From Nostoc sp. LEGE 06077 (GTDB lineage Bacteria; Cyanobacteriota; Cyanobacteriia; Cyanobacteriales; Nostocaceae), in NCBI RefSeq assembly GCF_015207705.1, contig NZ_JADEWI010000004.1, positions 183,107-247,106 of the forward strand: a stretch of 64,000 bases of DNA, in the 5' to 3' direction. Shown here one piece after another: positions 54,990-63,808 of this stretch. Below the pieces are notes generated by a model, which ran no database searches, was not told the origin of the DNA, and saw nothing but the letters and a program-made list of their open reading frames with translations. Numbering within the stretch: position 1 is the first letter of the stretch; every line of letters begins with the position of its first letter. The position numbers and the translations under genes are program-made.

Positions 54990-55307
54990 ATGGACAGCAT
55001 CAATCACACTCATTCCCACGTTAATTACCATCCACCTAACTATAAAAAGTCTCCTGTACTTAATCCATTACGTCGTTTGGTGGACGGAATTCAAGTTAAA
55101 AATAATCGCCTCGCTCATGTAATATGCCAGGTAATTCCTTGCTGTTGCCCTTTTGAGCGAAATATTAGTTTATTTGGGCGGAGTTTCCATATTCCACCTT
55201 TATGCAAGCTCAATCCTCTCTATGATGAGTTTGTTGGTTTACGTTTTCGGGCTTTGTCTTACCTCGCTGATGAATGTGGTGAGGATGTGACAAGGTATAT
55301 TTGCTAA
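54990..55307 (+). CDS. Mo-dependent nitrogenase C-terminal domain-like small protein
   Basis: A 105-residue protein. The core, NPLRRLVDGIQVKNNRLAHVI, then QVIPCCCPFERNISLFGR, then IPPLCKLNPLYDEFVGLRFR, is what I recall as the Pfam Mo-nitro_C family, a cyanobacterial small protein often beside nif genes. The run of three adjacent cysteines plus Cys at CKLNP could bind a metal or cluster, but this is inference. It lies between nifK and nifE in the same direction. It is not a fragment of NifD or NifK. Confidence 0.7.
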   Translation: MDSINHTHSHVNYHPPNYKKSPVLNPLRRLVDGIQVKNNRLAHVICQVIPCCCPFERNISLFGRSFHIPPLCKLNPLYDEFVGLRFRALSYLADECGEDVTRYIC

Positions 55308-55739
55308 TTATTAGCGGCTCAAAATTACTCATTACTGATTAAATCTCACCTGATGATAGGGGTTTGGGGCTAAATTTAGAAATATTTTGTCTAATTACAT
55401 AAATGTCTCACCCCAAAATCAGGTAAAAAATTCTTATCCTTCGTAGTGAAGAATACTTTTAAGTTTCTTGTAAAAGTCGATGTTATAGAAATGAACCACT
55501 AATACACACTCATCAATGTGTGTCAGGTATAGAGAAGATTTTTGCAGGAAGTTTTACGACAGTAATCAGTTAACAGTTAACAGTAATCAGTCATCAATGA
55601 ATCGATAAATGATTATTGTTAACTGCTTTTTTGCAAGACATAAATACTTGATTTTTGGCCGAACCATAGAGGCAAGGCAGTGCTTTGAGCGGGTTGTCCG
55701 ACTCCCTCACTGCCGTACGGAGAAAACAGAGGAAGAGAG
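55308..55739. other. Spacer before nifE with repeats
   Basis: No gene in 430 bases. It holds heptamer units (CAGTAAT, CAGTTAA, CAGTTAA, CAGTAAT, CAGTCAT from about 55560), a terminator-like hairpin and a GC-rich repeat core (55674-55718: GGCAGTGCTTTGAGCGGGTT...CACTGCC). A second nif transcript may begin here, but no promoter motif could be assigned. Confidence 0.65.
55575..55633 (+). terminator. Terminator-like hairpin upstream of nifE
   Basis: AGTTAACAGTAATCA (55575-55589) pairs with 55610-55624 at 14 of 15 positions across a 20-base loop, followed by GCTTTTTTGC. It could partly end transcription from nifK. The stem is AT-rich and built from heptamer repeats, so efficiency is uncertain. Confidence 0.5.
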
Positions 55740-57179
55740 ATGAACACCCAAAAGAAGGTTAACGAACTGCTGAATGAATCAGGTTGCGAACATAATCAGC
55801 AGAAGAAGGGCGAAAAGAAGAATAAGTCTTGTACACAACAAGCGCAACCAGGGGCAGCGCAAGGTGGCTGTGCTTTTGATGGGGCGATGATTGCTTTAGT
55901 ACCTATTACTGATGCAGCGCATTTGGTTCACGGCCCGATCGCCTGCGCGGGTAATTCTTGGGGTAGTCGTGGTAGTCTATCTTCTGGGCCTCAGCTTTAC
56001 AAGATGGGTTTCACTACCGATATGACGGAAAATGATGTGATTTTCGGTGGTGAAAAGAAACTCTACAAGGCAATTTTAGAAATTCATCAGCGTTACAACC
56101 CCAAGGCTGTGTTTGTCTACGCTACTTGTGTGACGGCTTTGATTGGCGATGATATCAATGCTGTTTGTAAGGCGGCGGCGGAAAAAATTGGGACTCCGGT
56201 TGTGCCTGTAATTGCGCCCGGATTTATTGGGAGTAAGAACTTGGGCAACCGTTTTGGCGGTGAAGCTTTATTAGATTATGTTGTCGGCACAGCAGAACCG
56301 GAATTTACAACCCCCTATGATATTAACTTGATTGGCGAATACAACATCGCCGGGGAAATGTGGGGAGTCCTGCCTTTATTTGAAAAATTAGGCATCCGCG
56401 TACTATCCAAAATCACGGGTGATGCTCGTTATGAAGAAATTCGTTACGCTCACCGTGCCAAGTTGAACGTGATGATTTGTTCGCGGGCTTTGCTCAATAT
56501 GGCCAGAAAGATGGAGGAGCAATATGGGATTCCCTACATTGAAGAGTCTTTTTATGGGATTGATGACATAAATCGTTGTTTGCGGAATGTGGCGGCGAAG
56601 TTGGGCGATCCTGATTTGCAAGCGCGGACTGAACAGCTAATTGCTGAAGAAACAGCCGCTTTGGATATCGCCTTAGCTCCCTATCGCGCCCGACTCAAGG
56701 GTAAGCGTGTGGTTCTGTATACTGGCGGTGTGAAAAGTTGGTCTATTATCTCCGCCGCTAAGGACTTGGGGATAGAGGTTGTGGCTACTAGCACCCGCAA
56801 GAGTACAGAAGAAGATAAAGCGAAAATCAAACGCTTAATTGGTACAGAAGGAATGATGCTGGAAAAAGGCAATGCTCAGGAATTGTTGCAATTGGTACGG
56901 AACACCAACGCTGATATGTTGATTGCGGGTGGTCGGAACCAATACACAGCCCTGAAAGCGCGGATTCCTTTCCTCGACATCAACCAAGAACGTCATCATC
57001 CTTATGCTGGCTATGCGGGAATGTTAGAGATGGCGCGAGAATTATACGAAGCCCTCTACAGCCCCATCTGGGAGCAAATTCGCAGACCCGCCCCTTGGGA
57101 TGAAGTAGCCGGGACTTTAAATAATTTTAGTTTGTCAGCAGAAGATATGTTCTCTGCGTCAATAGAAGAGGTATTTTAG
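55740..57179 (+). CDS. nifE: FeMo-cofactor scaffold protein NifE
   Basis: The 479-residue protein is the NifD-like half of the NifEN scaffold on which the cofactor precursor matures. Motifs: [12 protein letters not shown] and [12 protein letters not shown] (cluster cysteines, about 40-75), [17 protein letters not shown] (about 125) and [23 protein letters not shown] precedes the ATG. The gene ends one base before nifN starts, so expression of the pair is coupled. Confidence 0.96.
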   Translation: MNTQKKVNELLNESGCEHNQQKKGEKKNKSCTQQAQPGAAQGGCAFDGAMIALVPITDAAHLVHGPIACAGNSWGSRGSLSSGPQLYKMGFTTDMTENDVIFGGEKKLYKAILEIHQRYNPKAVFVYATCVTALIGDDINAVCKAAAEKIGTPVVPVIAPGFIGSKNLGNRFGGEALLDYVVGTAEPEFTTPYDINLIGEYNIAGEMWGVLPLFEKLGIRVLSKITGDARYEEIRYAHRAKLNVMICSRALLNMARKMEEQYGIPYIEESFYGIDDINRCLRNVAAKLGDPDLQARTEQLIAEETAALDIALAPYRARLKGKRVVLYTGGVKSWSIISAAKDLGIEVVATSTRKSTEEDKAKIKRLIGTEGMMLEKGNAQELLQLVRNTNADMLIAGGRNQYTALKARIPFLDINQERHHPYAGYAGMLEMARELYEALYSPIWEQIRRPAPWDEVAGTLNNFSLSAEDMFSASIEEVF

Positions 57180-58496
57180 ATGGCGATCGTTACTGTTCCC
57201 GAAAAATCAGTTGCAGTTAATCCCCTCAAGCAAAGCCAAGCTTTAGGTGCATCCCTCGCCTTTTTGGGATTAAAGGGAATGATACCTCTGTTTCACGGTT
57301 CTCAAGGGTGTACCGCCTTCGCCAAAGTTGTGCTTGTACGGCATTTTCGGGAGGCGATTCCCTTAGCCACTACAGCTATGACGGAAGTAACTACGATTTT
57401 GGGTGGCGAAGATAATGTAGAACAAGCGCTTCTGACGTTGGTAGAAAAGGCCAAGCCAGAAATTATCGGTCTGTGTACCACAGGATTAACCGAAACCAGA
57501 GGCGATGATATTGAACGCTTCTTGAAGGATATCCGCGATCGCCATCGCGAATTAGACCACATCCCCGTTATCTTTGCACCAACACCAGATTTTAAAGGTG
57601 CATTGCAAGATGGTTTTGCTACTGCTGTGGAAAGCATCGTTAAAGAAATTCCCCAAGCAGGCGGGATCAGAAGCGAACAAGTGACGATTTTGGCTGGTTC
57701 GGCCTTTACCCCCGGCGATTTACAAGAAATCAAAGAGATTGTCACCGCTTTTGGATTAGAACCTATCTTTGTACCTGACCTTGGCGCTTCTTTGGATGGT
57801 CACTTAGAAGATAACTATAGTGCTGTCACTGGTAGCGGTACAACAGTCAAACAACTGCGTCAAGTGGGTTGTTCTGCCTTCACCATTGCTTTGGGTGAAA
57901 GTATGCGGGGTGCTGCCAAAATTCTCGATGAACGGTTTAACATTCCCTACGAAGTTTTTGGTGAACTGACTGGCTTGGAACCAGTAGATGAGTTTTTGCA
58001 AGCGTTATCAATTCTCAGCAGTAACCCAGTCCCCGAAAAATACCGCCGCCAACGTCGCCAATTGCAAGATGCAATGCTTGATACGCACTTTTATTTTGGT
58101 GCAAAACGGGTATCTCTAGCATTAGAGCCTGATTTGTTGTGGGCGACAGTGCGGTTCTTGCAATCGATGGGAAGCCAAATTCACGCCGCCGTCACCACAA
58201 CGCGATCGCCTTTACTCGAAAAACTCCCCATCAAGAGTGTCACCATCGGCGATTTAGAAGACTTTGAAGAACTAGCAGTAGGTTCTGACCTATTGATTGG
58301 TAATTCTAACCTGGGAACGATCGCTAAACGTCTGTCGATTCCTCTTTATCGTTTAGGCTTACCCATCTACGACCGTTTAGGTAATGGTCTATTCACAAAA
58401 GTTGGTTATCGCGGCACGATGGAGCTTTTGTTTGGCATCGGCAACCTCTTTTTAGAAGCTGAAGAAGAGCGAGTTAAACACTTTTTCAATGATTAG
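57180..58496 (+). CDS. nifN: FeMo-cofactor scaffold protein NifN
   Basis: The 438-residue NifK-like half of NifEN. It begins with NPLKQSQALGASLAFLGLKG, then FHGSQGCTAFAKVVLVRHF (near 40) carrying the conserved Cys, then GLCTTGLTETRGDD. There is no NifB or NifX fusion as occurs in some organisms. It directly follows nifE without spacer and precedes nifX by 63 bases. Confidence 0.96.
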   Translation: MAIVTVPEKSVAVNPLKQSQALGASLAFLGLKGMIPLFHGSQGCTAFAKVVLVRHFREAIPLATTAMTEVTTILGGEDNVEQALLTLVEKAKPEIIGLCTTGLTETRGDDIERFLKDIRDRHRELDHIPVIFAPTPDFKGALQDGFATAVESIVKEIPQAGGIRSEQVTILAGSAFTPGDLQEIKEIVTAFGLEPIFVPDLGASLDGHLEDNYSAVTGSGTTVKQLRQVGCSAFTIALGESMRGAAKILDERFNIPYEVFGELTGLEPVDEFLQALSILSSNPVPEKYRRQRRQLQDAMLDTHFYFGAKRVSLALEPDLLWATVRFLQSMGSQIHAAVTTTRSPLLEKLPIKSVTIGDLEDFEELAVGSDLLIGNSNLGTIAKRLSIPLYRLGLPIYDRLGNGLFTKVGYRGTMELLFGIGNLFLEAEEERVKHFFND

Positions 58497-58559
58497 TAAT
58501 TGGGGAACTGGGAGCATAAATACAATACTCCCTACTCCCTACACAAGTAGGAGAAAAGA

Positions 58560-58973
58560 ATGAAAATTGCCTTTACAACCAGTGACCACATTCACGTTAA
58601 TGCTCACTTTGGCTGGGCGAGAGAAATTGATGTCTATGAAATCGATGCAGAAGGATATCAATTTTTACAAACTCTCAACTTTGAGGGTGAGTTAAAAGAA
58701 GATGGTAACGAAGATAAAATCACACCCAAACTTGATGCATTGGTTGATTGTGCAATTGTTTATGTAACAGCAATTGGTGGTACTGCTGCTGCTAAGTTAA
58801 TCAAGAAAGGCGTTACCCCAGTTAAAGCCCGCACCGAAGAAGAAAAAATTGAAGAGTTACTGACTAAATTAGTCCAAACTCTTAAAGGTAATCCTCCACC
58901 TTGGTTGCGGAAAGCTCTACAACCAAAAACCAAAACCTTTACAGATGACATTGAAAACGAAGCAACTGTATGA
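58560..58973 (+). CDS. nifX: FeMo-cofactor carrier protein NifX
   Basis: The 137-residue protein belongs to the NifX/NifB-C-terminal dinitrogenase iron-molybdenum cofactor-binding family: KIAFTTSDHIHVNAHFGWAR at the N-terminus with the conserved His-rich part and AIVYVTAIGGTAAAKLIKKG near 65-85. It shuttles cofactor precursors between NifB, NifEN and apo-NifDK. TAGGAGAAAAGA precedes the ATG. Its stop overlaps the start of the next gene (ATGA). Confidence 0.94.
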   Translation: MKIAFTTSDHIHVNAHFGWAREIDVYEIDAEGYQFLQTLNFEGELKEDGNEDKITPKLDALVDCAIVYVTAIGGTAAAKLIKKGVTPVKARTEEEKIEELLTKLVQTLKGNPPPWLRKALQPKTKTFTDDIENEATV

Positions 58974-59446
58974 CCGCAGATAATACTGTTAACGGAACCA
59001 CCAGTATTGCAGCCTTAAACTCTCCCTTCATTAAGGCTTTAGTTCTCCAAATTCGCGGACAAGATAGTTACGGATTTTACCGTAATTGGTCAGATGAATT
59101 AATCCTCAAAGCTTTCGTAGTTCCCAAAAAAAAGAAACGCGAAATTCCCATTGAGGGTGAAGTTGATGCCGCAACACAAGCCCGGATTTTAGTGTTTTAC
59201 CGTGCTGTTGCTGCCAGAATTGAACAAGAAACCAATCTCATCTCTCAGGTTGTAATTAATATCAATCATGAGGGCTTCGGCTGGGCTTTAGTATTTTCTG
59301 GTCGGCTTTTGCTAACAGTAAAAACTCTCAGAGATGCTCATCGTTTCGGTTTTGAATCTCTAGAAAAGTTAGCAGAAGAAGGCGAAACTTTTGTCCAAAA
59401 AGGCTTAGATTTAGTTAATCGCTTCCCCGAAGTAGGTAAGCTTTAA
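58970..59446 (+). CDS. NifX-associated DUF269 protein
   Basis: The 158-residue protein is the DUF269 family that nearly always follows nifX: FIKALVLQIRGQDSYGFYRN (quoted in full at 20), WSDELILKAFVVPKKKKREI, and GFGWALVFSGRLL. It probably helps handle cofactor intermediates, but its exact role is not settled. The four-base overlap with nifX indicates coupled translation. No signal or membrane segment. Confidence 0.9.
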   Translation: MTADNTVNGTTSIAALNSPFIKALVLQIRGQDSYGFYRNWSDELILKAFVVPKKKKREIPIEGEVDAATQARILVFYRAVAARIEQETNLISQVVININHEGFGWALVFSGRLLLTVKTLRDAHRFGFESLEKLAEEGETFVQKGLDLVNRFPEVGKL

Positions 59447-59460
59447 ATTTTAGTCAATAG

Positions 59461-59660
59461 TCAAACCCCTCTCCAAACCTCTCCCCCACAGGGAGAGAGG
59501 CTTTGAAAATGCAGGATATTTCTGCCCCTCTCCGCGTCGGAGCGAAAAGTTGAGCCGGTGCGTTGGACGGGTTCCCCGGCATAAAGCAACTGGCGTTGCG
59601 CGTCAGGGTTTCCCGGCGCAAAACTTTTCAAGGCAGAGGGGTTGGGGAGAGGTTTATCAA
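59461..59660. repeat. Long GC-rich palindromic repeat in the spacer before the DUF683 gene
   Basis: Left arm AACCCCTCTCCAAACCTCTC and right arm (59630-59660, AGAGGGGTTGGGGAGAGG) are complementary. The inside repeats GTTGGACGGGTTCCCCGGC and CAGGGTTTCCCGGCGC (about 59563-59625), related to the cores at 54850 and 55674. It is a dispersed Nostoc-type spacer repeat with no gene. Confidence 0.75.
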
Positions 59661-59699
59661 ACTCATGTTTATTTACAAAGGACAAAGGACAAATGACCA

Positions 59700-59900
59700 A
59701 TGACCATCGAGGAATTGAAAACTCAAATTAAACGCCTCAATAGCAAAGCAGGTCAAATGAAAATGGATCTGCATGATTTAGCAGAGGGATTGCCAACAGA
59801 TTACAAAACACTTATGGATGTTGCGGCGGCAACTTATGAAATATATCGTCAACTTGATGAGTTGAAACAGCAGCTAACAGCATTGGAGAGCGCAAAATGA
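59700..59900 (+). CDS. Small DUF683 (CCE_0567-type) protein
   Basis: A 66-residue, almost fully helical protein (TIEELKTQIKRLNSKAGQMK, then DLAEGLPTDYKTLMDVAAAT). It matches the small nif-linked DUF683 family, whose Cyanothece member is described as a metal-binding helical protein; the nif-specific role is unknown. It overlaps nifW by four bases (ATGA), so it is part of the operon. Confidence 0.85.
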   Translation: MTIEELKTQIKRLNSKAGQMKMDLHDLAEGLPTDYKTLMDVAAATYEIYRQLDELKQQLTALESAK

Positions 59901-60214
59901 GTAAAACTATTGATGAATTCAAAAAAATAAGTGATGCCGAAGCATATTTTCAATTTTTTGAGTTAGATTATGACCAAAAAATTGTCAATGTAAATCGTCT
60001 CCATATATTGAAAAAATTCTCGCAATATATCCAAGAAATTGATGATAATTCTGCTGATTTAAGTGCAGAAGAAAAGCTGAATCAATATTGCTTGGCTTTG
60101 CAAAAAGCATATCAAGTATTTCTCGAATCAACACCCCAAGAACAAAAGGTGTTCAAGGTCTTTAAAGACAAGCCCAAAAATGTAATTACGCTGACAGAAC
60201 TCTCGTCTGATTAG
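59897..60214 (+). CDS. nifW: Nitrogenase-stabilising protein NifW
   Basis: The 105-residue protein has the NifW pattern: TIDEFKKISDAEAYFQFFEL at the start, VNRLHILKKFSQYI, and AYQVFLESTPQEQKVFKVFK near the end. NifW helps protect or mature the MoFe protein. It overlaps the gene upstream by four bases, and its stop forms part of the strong AGGAGG site for hesA. Confidence 0.93.
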   Translation: MSKTIDEFKKISDAEAYFQFFELDYDQKIVNVNRLHILKKFSQYIQEIDDNSADLSAEEKLNQYCLALQKAYQVFLESTPQEQKVFKVFKDKPKNVITLTELSSD

Positions 60215-60224
60215 GAGGTAAATA

Positions 60225-61025
60225 GTGGTTAACCTAACTCCTACCGAGTTAGAACGTTATAGTCGCCAAATGATGCTCCCTAATTTTGGCGAAGCGGCTC
60301 AAAAGCGCCTGAAGTCAGCGACGGTTTTGGTTACAGGTGTGGGGGGATTAGGTGGTACGGCGGCGCTTTATTTAGCAGTAGCAGGCGTTGGACGGCTAAT
60401 TCTAGTCCGGGGTGGTGACTTGCGACTAGATGATATGAATCGTCAGATTCTCATGACGGATGATTGGGTAGGTAAGCCAAGGGTATTGAAAGCGAAAGAA
60501 ACCTTGCAAGCCATCAATCCTGATATCGAAATCGAAACGATTCATGATTACGTTACCGCAGAGAATGTAGATTCTTTGGTACAGTCCGCAGATATGGCGC
60601 TGGACTGCGCTCACAATTTTACAGAACGCGATTTGTTGAATGCAGCTTGTGTGCGTTGGCGCAAACCAATGGTAGAAGCTGCAATGGACGGGATGGAAGC
60701 TTACCTGACAACAATTATTCCTGGTGTCACGCCTTGTTTATCTTGTCTGTTTCCCGAAAAGCCTGATTGGGATCGACGTGGTTTCTCGGTGCTAGGTGCT
60801 GTTTCTGGGACATTGGCTTGCTTGACGGCGTTGGAAGCAGTCAAGCTGATTACTGGGTTTAGTCAGCCTTTATTGTCGCAATTACTGACAATAGACTTAA
60901 ACCGGATGGAGTTTGCCAAGCGTCGTTCATACCGCGATCGCTCTTGTCCAGTATGCGGCAATAGTGCGCCTTGGAGATACTCACAATCTCCATCAATGGA
61001 AACGACCAGTAATTTTACAACTTAA
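60225..61025 (+). CDS. hesA: HesA, ThiF/MoeB-family adenylyltransferase
   Basis: The start is a GTG at 60225, supported by a perfect AGGAGG six bases upstream (60213-60218). The 266-residue E1-like enzyme has the nucleotide site TGVGGLGGTAALYLAVAGVG (30-50), the RQILM and DCAHNFTER motifs and a zinc-binding pair in CLSCLFPE and CPVCGN. HesA is made in heterocysts; related proteins adenylate small sulphur carriers in molybdenum-cofactor and thiamine synthesis, so a role in sulphur or molybdenum delivery to nitrogenase is inferred. Confidence 0.92.
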   Translation: MVNLTPTELERYSRQMMLPNFGEAAQKRLKSATVLVTGVGGLGGTAALYLAVAGVGRLILVRGGDLRLDDMNRQILMTDDWVGKPRVLKAKETLQAINPDIEIETIHDYVTAENVDSLVQSADMALDCAHNFTERDLLNAACVRWRKPMVEAAMDGMEAYLTTIIPGVTPCLSCLFPEKPDWDRRGFSVLGAVSGTLACLTALEAVKLITGFSQPLLSQLLTIDLNRMEFAKRRSYRDRSCPVCGNSAPWRYSQSPSMETTSNFTT

Positions 61026-61129
61026 TAACAAAGGTCAATAGTTATTTTTTGACTATTGACTCTGGACTAAGTTAGAAAAATCTCAAATTCTCAATCAGAA
61101 CAATCAATCGCTACAGATTAGGAGATTGG

Positions 61130-61501
61130 ATGACTGTTACTTTAACAGAAAAAGCAGAATTTCGTTTGCGGGCATTCCTGCGAGGCTCTAGTTCCGATGA
61201 AAATAGTGCAACTAAAGGTATCCGCATCTCTGTCAAAGGTGGTGGTTGCAATGGCTATGAATATGGCATGGATGTCACTAGCCAACCCCAAGCAGATGAT
61301 TTGGTAATCCAGCAAGGTAGTGTGTTGGTTTACATTGATGCCAAAAGTGCGCCTTTATTAGAAGGAATTGTGATTGATTTTGTCGAAGGGATGGTAGAAA
61401 GCGGTTTCAAATTTACCAACCCCAATGCAACTAGTACCTGTAGTTGTGGCAAATCTTTCCAAGCCGGAGATGGTACGCCGAGTGGTGTCCCTTGCAGCTA
61501 A
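61130..61501 (+). CDS. hesB: HesB, A-type iron-sulphur carrier
   Basis: The 123-residue IscA/HesB-family protein has the three cluster cysteines: one in GGGCNGYEYGM (near 43) and two in STCSCGKSF (near 105-107). It delivers iron-sulphur clusters, here for nitrogenase assembly. TAGGAGATTGG precedes the ATG. It lies 104 bases after hesA, and followed by a 278-base spacer with CCTTCTGCCTCCTGCC-type repeats (61648-61675) before fdxH. Confidence 0.93.
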   Translation: MTVTLTEKAEFRLRAFLRGSSSDENSATKGIRISVKGGGCNGYEYGMDVTSQPQADDLVIQQGSVLVYIDAKSAPLLEGIVIDFVEGMVESGFKFTNPNATSTCSCGKSFQAGDGTPSGVPCS

Positions 61502-61779
61502 AAGAGTCTTTTTTTTAGCATCAAGTTGAACCGAGGCTTCCCGTAAACGTACTCCGCACCAGATGTCAGAGACACTAGCGATAGCGGTAGTCAAATAGGT
61601 TAGAACATTTGGAAAGCTTGAATACTAGGAATAATAATACTTCTAGCTCCTGCCTTCTGCCTCCTGCCTTCTGCTATCAAACTCATCAAATGCAGTGTCT
61701 TCCTATTCATATTTTCTCGAAGAGGAGACTGACACACTTCGAGAACTAACCGAACCGTAAAATTGAGGAGAATCGGAAA

Positions 61780-62079
61780 ATGGCTACCTACCAAGTAAGA
61801 TTAATCAACAAAAAGGAAGACCTCGACACCACAATTGAAGTGGATGAAGAAACTACAATTTTGGATGCAGCAGAAGAAAACGGTATTGATTTACCTTTCT
61901 CTTGCCATGCAGGTTCTTGCTCTAGCTGTGTAGGCAAAGTTACTGAAGGTGAAGTTGATCAATCTGATCAAAACTTCTTGGATGACGAACAAGTATCCAA
62001 AGGATTTGCTTTATTGTGCGTTACCTATCCTCGTTCTAACTGCACAATCAAAACACATCAAGAAGCTTACCTCGTTTAA
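61780..62079 (+). CDS. fdxH: Heterocyst [2Fe-2S] ferredoxin FdxH
   Basis: The 99-residue plant-type ferredoxin has the cluster cysteines [11 protein letters not shown] (near 42-50) and LLCVTYP (near 80). Its place at the end of the nif cluster and the Lys/Ile-rich loop ([14 protein letters not shown]) fit FdxH, the direct electron donor to NifH in heterocysts, rather than photosynthetic PetF. TTGAGGAGAA gives a good ribosome site. Confidence 0.95.
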   Translation: MATYQVRLINKKEDLDTTIEVDEETTILDAAEENGIDLPFSCHAGSCSSCVGKVTEGEVDQSDQNFLDDEQVSKGFALLCVTYPRSNCTIKTHQEAYLV

Positions 62080-62235
62080 CTCATATCTTGCACCAAGTGA
62101 CTAGAAATTACAGCTACACAGACACGATTTCTAATCGCCAGGGCTAGGGCTATTGTTAGTCATTAATCAAAGGATGAAAGATGAAGATTATTATCTTTAT
62201 TTTTCATCCTTCACCATTCACAATTCATACTTTTA

Positions 62236-62487
62236 ATGTTTACCCCTTTTCGCGTAACTGGCTGCTCTTTAGAATTACTCAATCCAGGTGAACAAGGTAT
62301 AGTAACTTTTTATCAAACTCAGGATAAGAAAATACTGGAAGAAATTACTTCAATTGGCATCACAATCGGTATTTGTATTACATTAGAACAAAAATTTCCT
62401 GCATTAGTAATTAAAGTTGATAGTCATACTATCAGTATCAACCAACAAATTGCCCGAAATATTTATGTTCGGATTGTTGAACACTAA
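62236..62487 (+). CDS. feoA: FeoA-family protein
   Basis: An 83-residue SH3-like protein: PFRVTGCSLELLNPGEQGIV, ITSIGITIGICITLEQKFP and ISINQQIARNIYVRIV match FeoA domains, which assist the ferrous iron transporter FeoB. No feoB is in the window. Position after fdxH suggests iron supply for nitrogenase, as in other Nostoc nif clusters. The upstream spacer contains an inverted GGATGAAAGATGAAGA / TCTTTATTTTTCATCC pair (62172-62207). Confidence 0.85.
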   Translation: MFTPFRVTGCSLELLNPGEQGIVTFYQTQDKKILEEITSIGITIGICITLEQKFPALVIKVDSHTISINQQIARNIYVRIVEH

Positions 62488-62505
62488 TTATATATCTAAC
62501 TAAAT

Positions 62506-62533
62506 ATCCCCGACTTTTAAATAAGCCGGGGAT
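62506..62533. terminator. Stem-loop between convergent feoA and mop
   Basis: ATCCCCGACTT (62506-62516) pairs with AAGCCGGGGAT (62523-62533) at 10 of 11 positions around TTAAAT. It sits between the two convergent stops and so may serve both directions, although neither side has a long T run. Confidence 0.65.
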
Positions 62534-62562
62534 ATGATCACAATCAATAAAAAACCTATTTA

Positions 62563-62772
62563 TTAATCAATAGCAACAATCACATCTGATGCTTTAATAA
62601 CAGCGTAAGCTTGTTTACCTTCTGCCAGTCCTAGCCTATCGGCTGAGGATTTGGTAATGATAGAGACTAACTCTACTCCAGGTGCTAGTTCTAAAGTTAC
62701 TTCGGTATTAACTGAACCAGTGACAACTTTTTTAACGGTAGTTTTTATCGCATTACGAGCGCTAATTTCCAT
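62563..62772 (-). CDS. mop: Molybdopterin/molybdate-binding protein (Mop, TOBE domain)
   Basis: A 69-residue single TOBE domain: MEISARNAIKTTVKKVVTGS, then NTEVTLELAPG and VSIITKSSADRLGL, ending AYAVIKASDVIVAI. Such small Mop proteins assemble into oligomers that store molybdate. Next to nif genes it should buffer molybdenum for FeMo-cofactor. It reads toward feoA; TAGGAAAT precedes its start on the minus strand. Confidence 0.9.
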   Translation of the reverse strand: MEISARNAIKTTVKKVVTGSVNTEVTLELAPGVELVSIITKSSADRLGLAEGKQAYAVIKASDVIVAID

Positions 62773-63544
62773 GTTTTAATTTCCTATGGATTGATGCTTG
62801 TTTGAAACAATACCAACTTTTTGGAAACCTATAGAGGTTTTTTAGAATTTCTTTATAAATTTAGCAGATATAATTTATACAAAATTAGTTGAGTAAATGG
62901 TTGCTAATAAAAATACTCCGTTGGGGGGATATATTTGCTTGGCAGAAATAGCAAAATTCATACCCAATGGATGATTTACTTGTTGGCAAGTTTTATACAT
63001 CAATAATCATGTCTATAAACATTAATTTCAAACAAGTTAAGTATAGGCGACAAATCAAACAAATATACATAGAGTTTTAGTCTTTAAAACCAAACCAATT
63101 CAAAAACACAATCTTTAAAAAACAAATGTATTTTCTAATGCAATTTGATAATTTTTTGTGTTATTTAACCAATATCTATAGGAGAATACACACTTATTTA
63201 TAAAACAAACTTATCAGAGTGATAATATATAAGTAAGCTAAATTGTTGCTAGTGAACCTAAACGCCATTAGCAAGTGATTACAGGGTTATCAAAGACATT
63301 TCTACCTGAATCCTGATACAACTGAAAATTAGGCAAAACGATGCGATCGCTTCAACAATATATTAGGGAAATCTCGAAATCTTATACTGAAAATTCATAA
63401 TTCTACTAAGTAGGATTTAGGTTTCGTACTGCGTAAAACCTGTGTCTAATTTTCGTAATTGCTTCAACTAAGCAAACACTGTTTGGGAAAAGTACAGCAG
63501 TTTAGAAAAAATCCCTTACTTGCAATAAATAAGGAGCAGGAATT
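62773..63544. other. Long spacer with no recognised gene
   Basis: About 770 AT-rich bases. It should contain the mop promoter at the left and the CBS-gene promoter at the right. A short stem AACCT/AGGTT with a following TTTTTT (62826-62841) and one HIP1 octamer (near 63342) are seen, nothing else I can support. Confidence 0.6.
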
Positions 63545-63808
63545 ATGCGAGCCAAACAAATCATGATTCAAGATGTAGCTACCATTCGCGGCTCCGCTAC
63601 TGTAGCAGCAGCAGTGAAATTATTAAGGCTCAAACAACTCCAAGAATTAATTGTCGAACCTCGTCATAGTGGTGATGCTTACGGCATTGTGACGGAGAGT
63701 GATATTGCAGGCAAAGTGGTTGCTTATGGAAAAGATCCTCAAAGAGTTTATGTTTACGAAATAATGAGTAAACCCTGCGTCACTAGACCTCTTGCAAAAG
63801 TCAGTTAA
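63545..63808 (+). pseudogene. CBS-domain protein, truncated by an insertion sequence
   Basis: The frame starts after AAGGAGCAGG at MRAKQIMIQDVATIRGSATV and covers one CBS motif (to about residue 60, SDIAGKVVAYGKDP), then begins the second (VYVYEIMSKPCVT). From residue 81 the codons (RPLAKVS, then stop) are insertion-sequence DNA. Complete relatives have a full second CBS motif, so this copy has lost its 3' part. CBS pairs bind adenine nucleotides and regulate partner proteins. The rest of the gene may lie beyond the right edge, after the insertion. Confidence 0.8.

Noticed and set aside
55575..55633. Certain transcription end separating nifHDK from nifEN
   Set aside because: The hairpin is AT-rich and made of spacer repeats; it is listed only as terminator-like.
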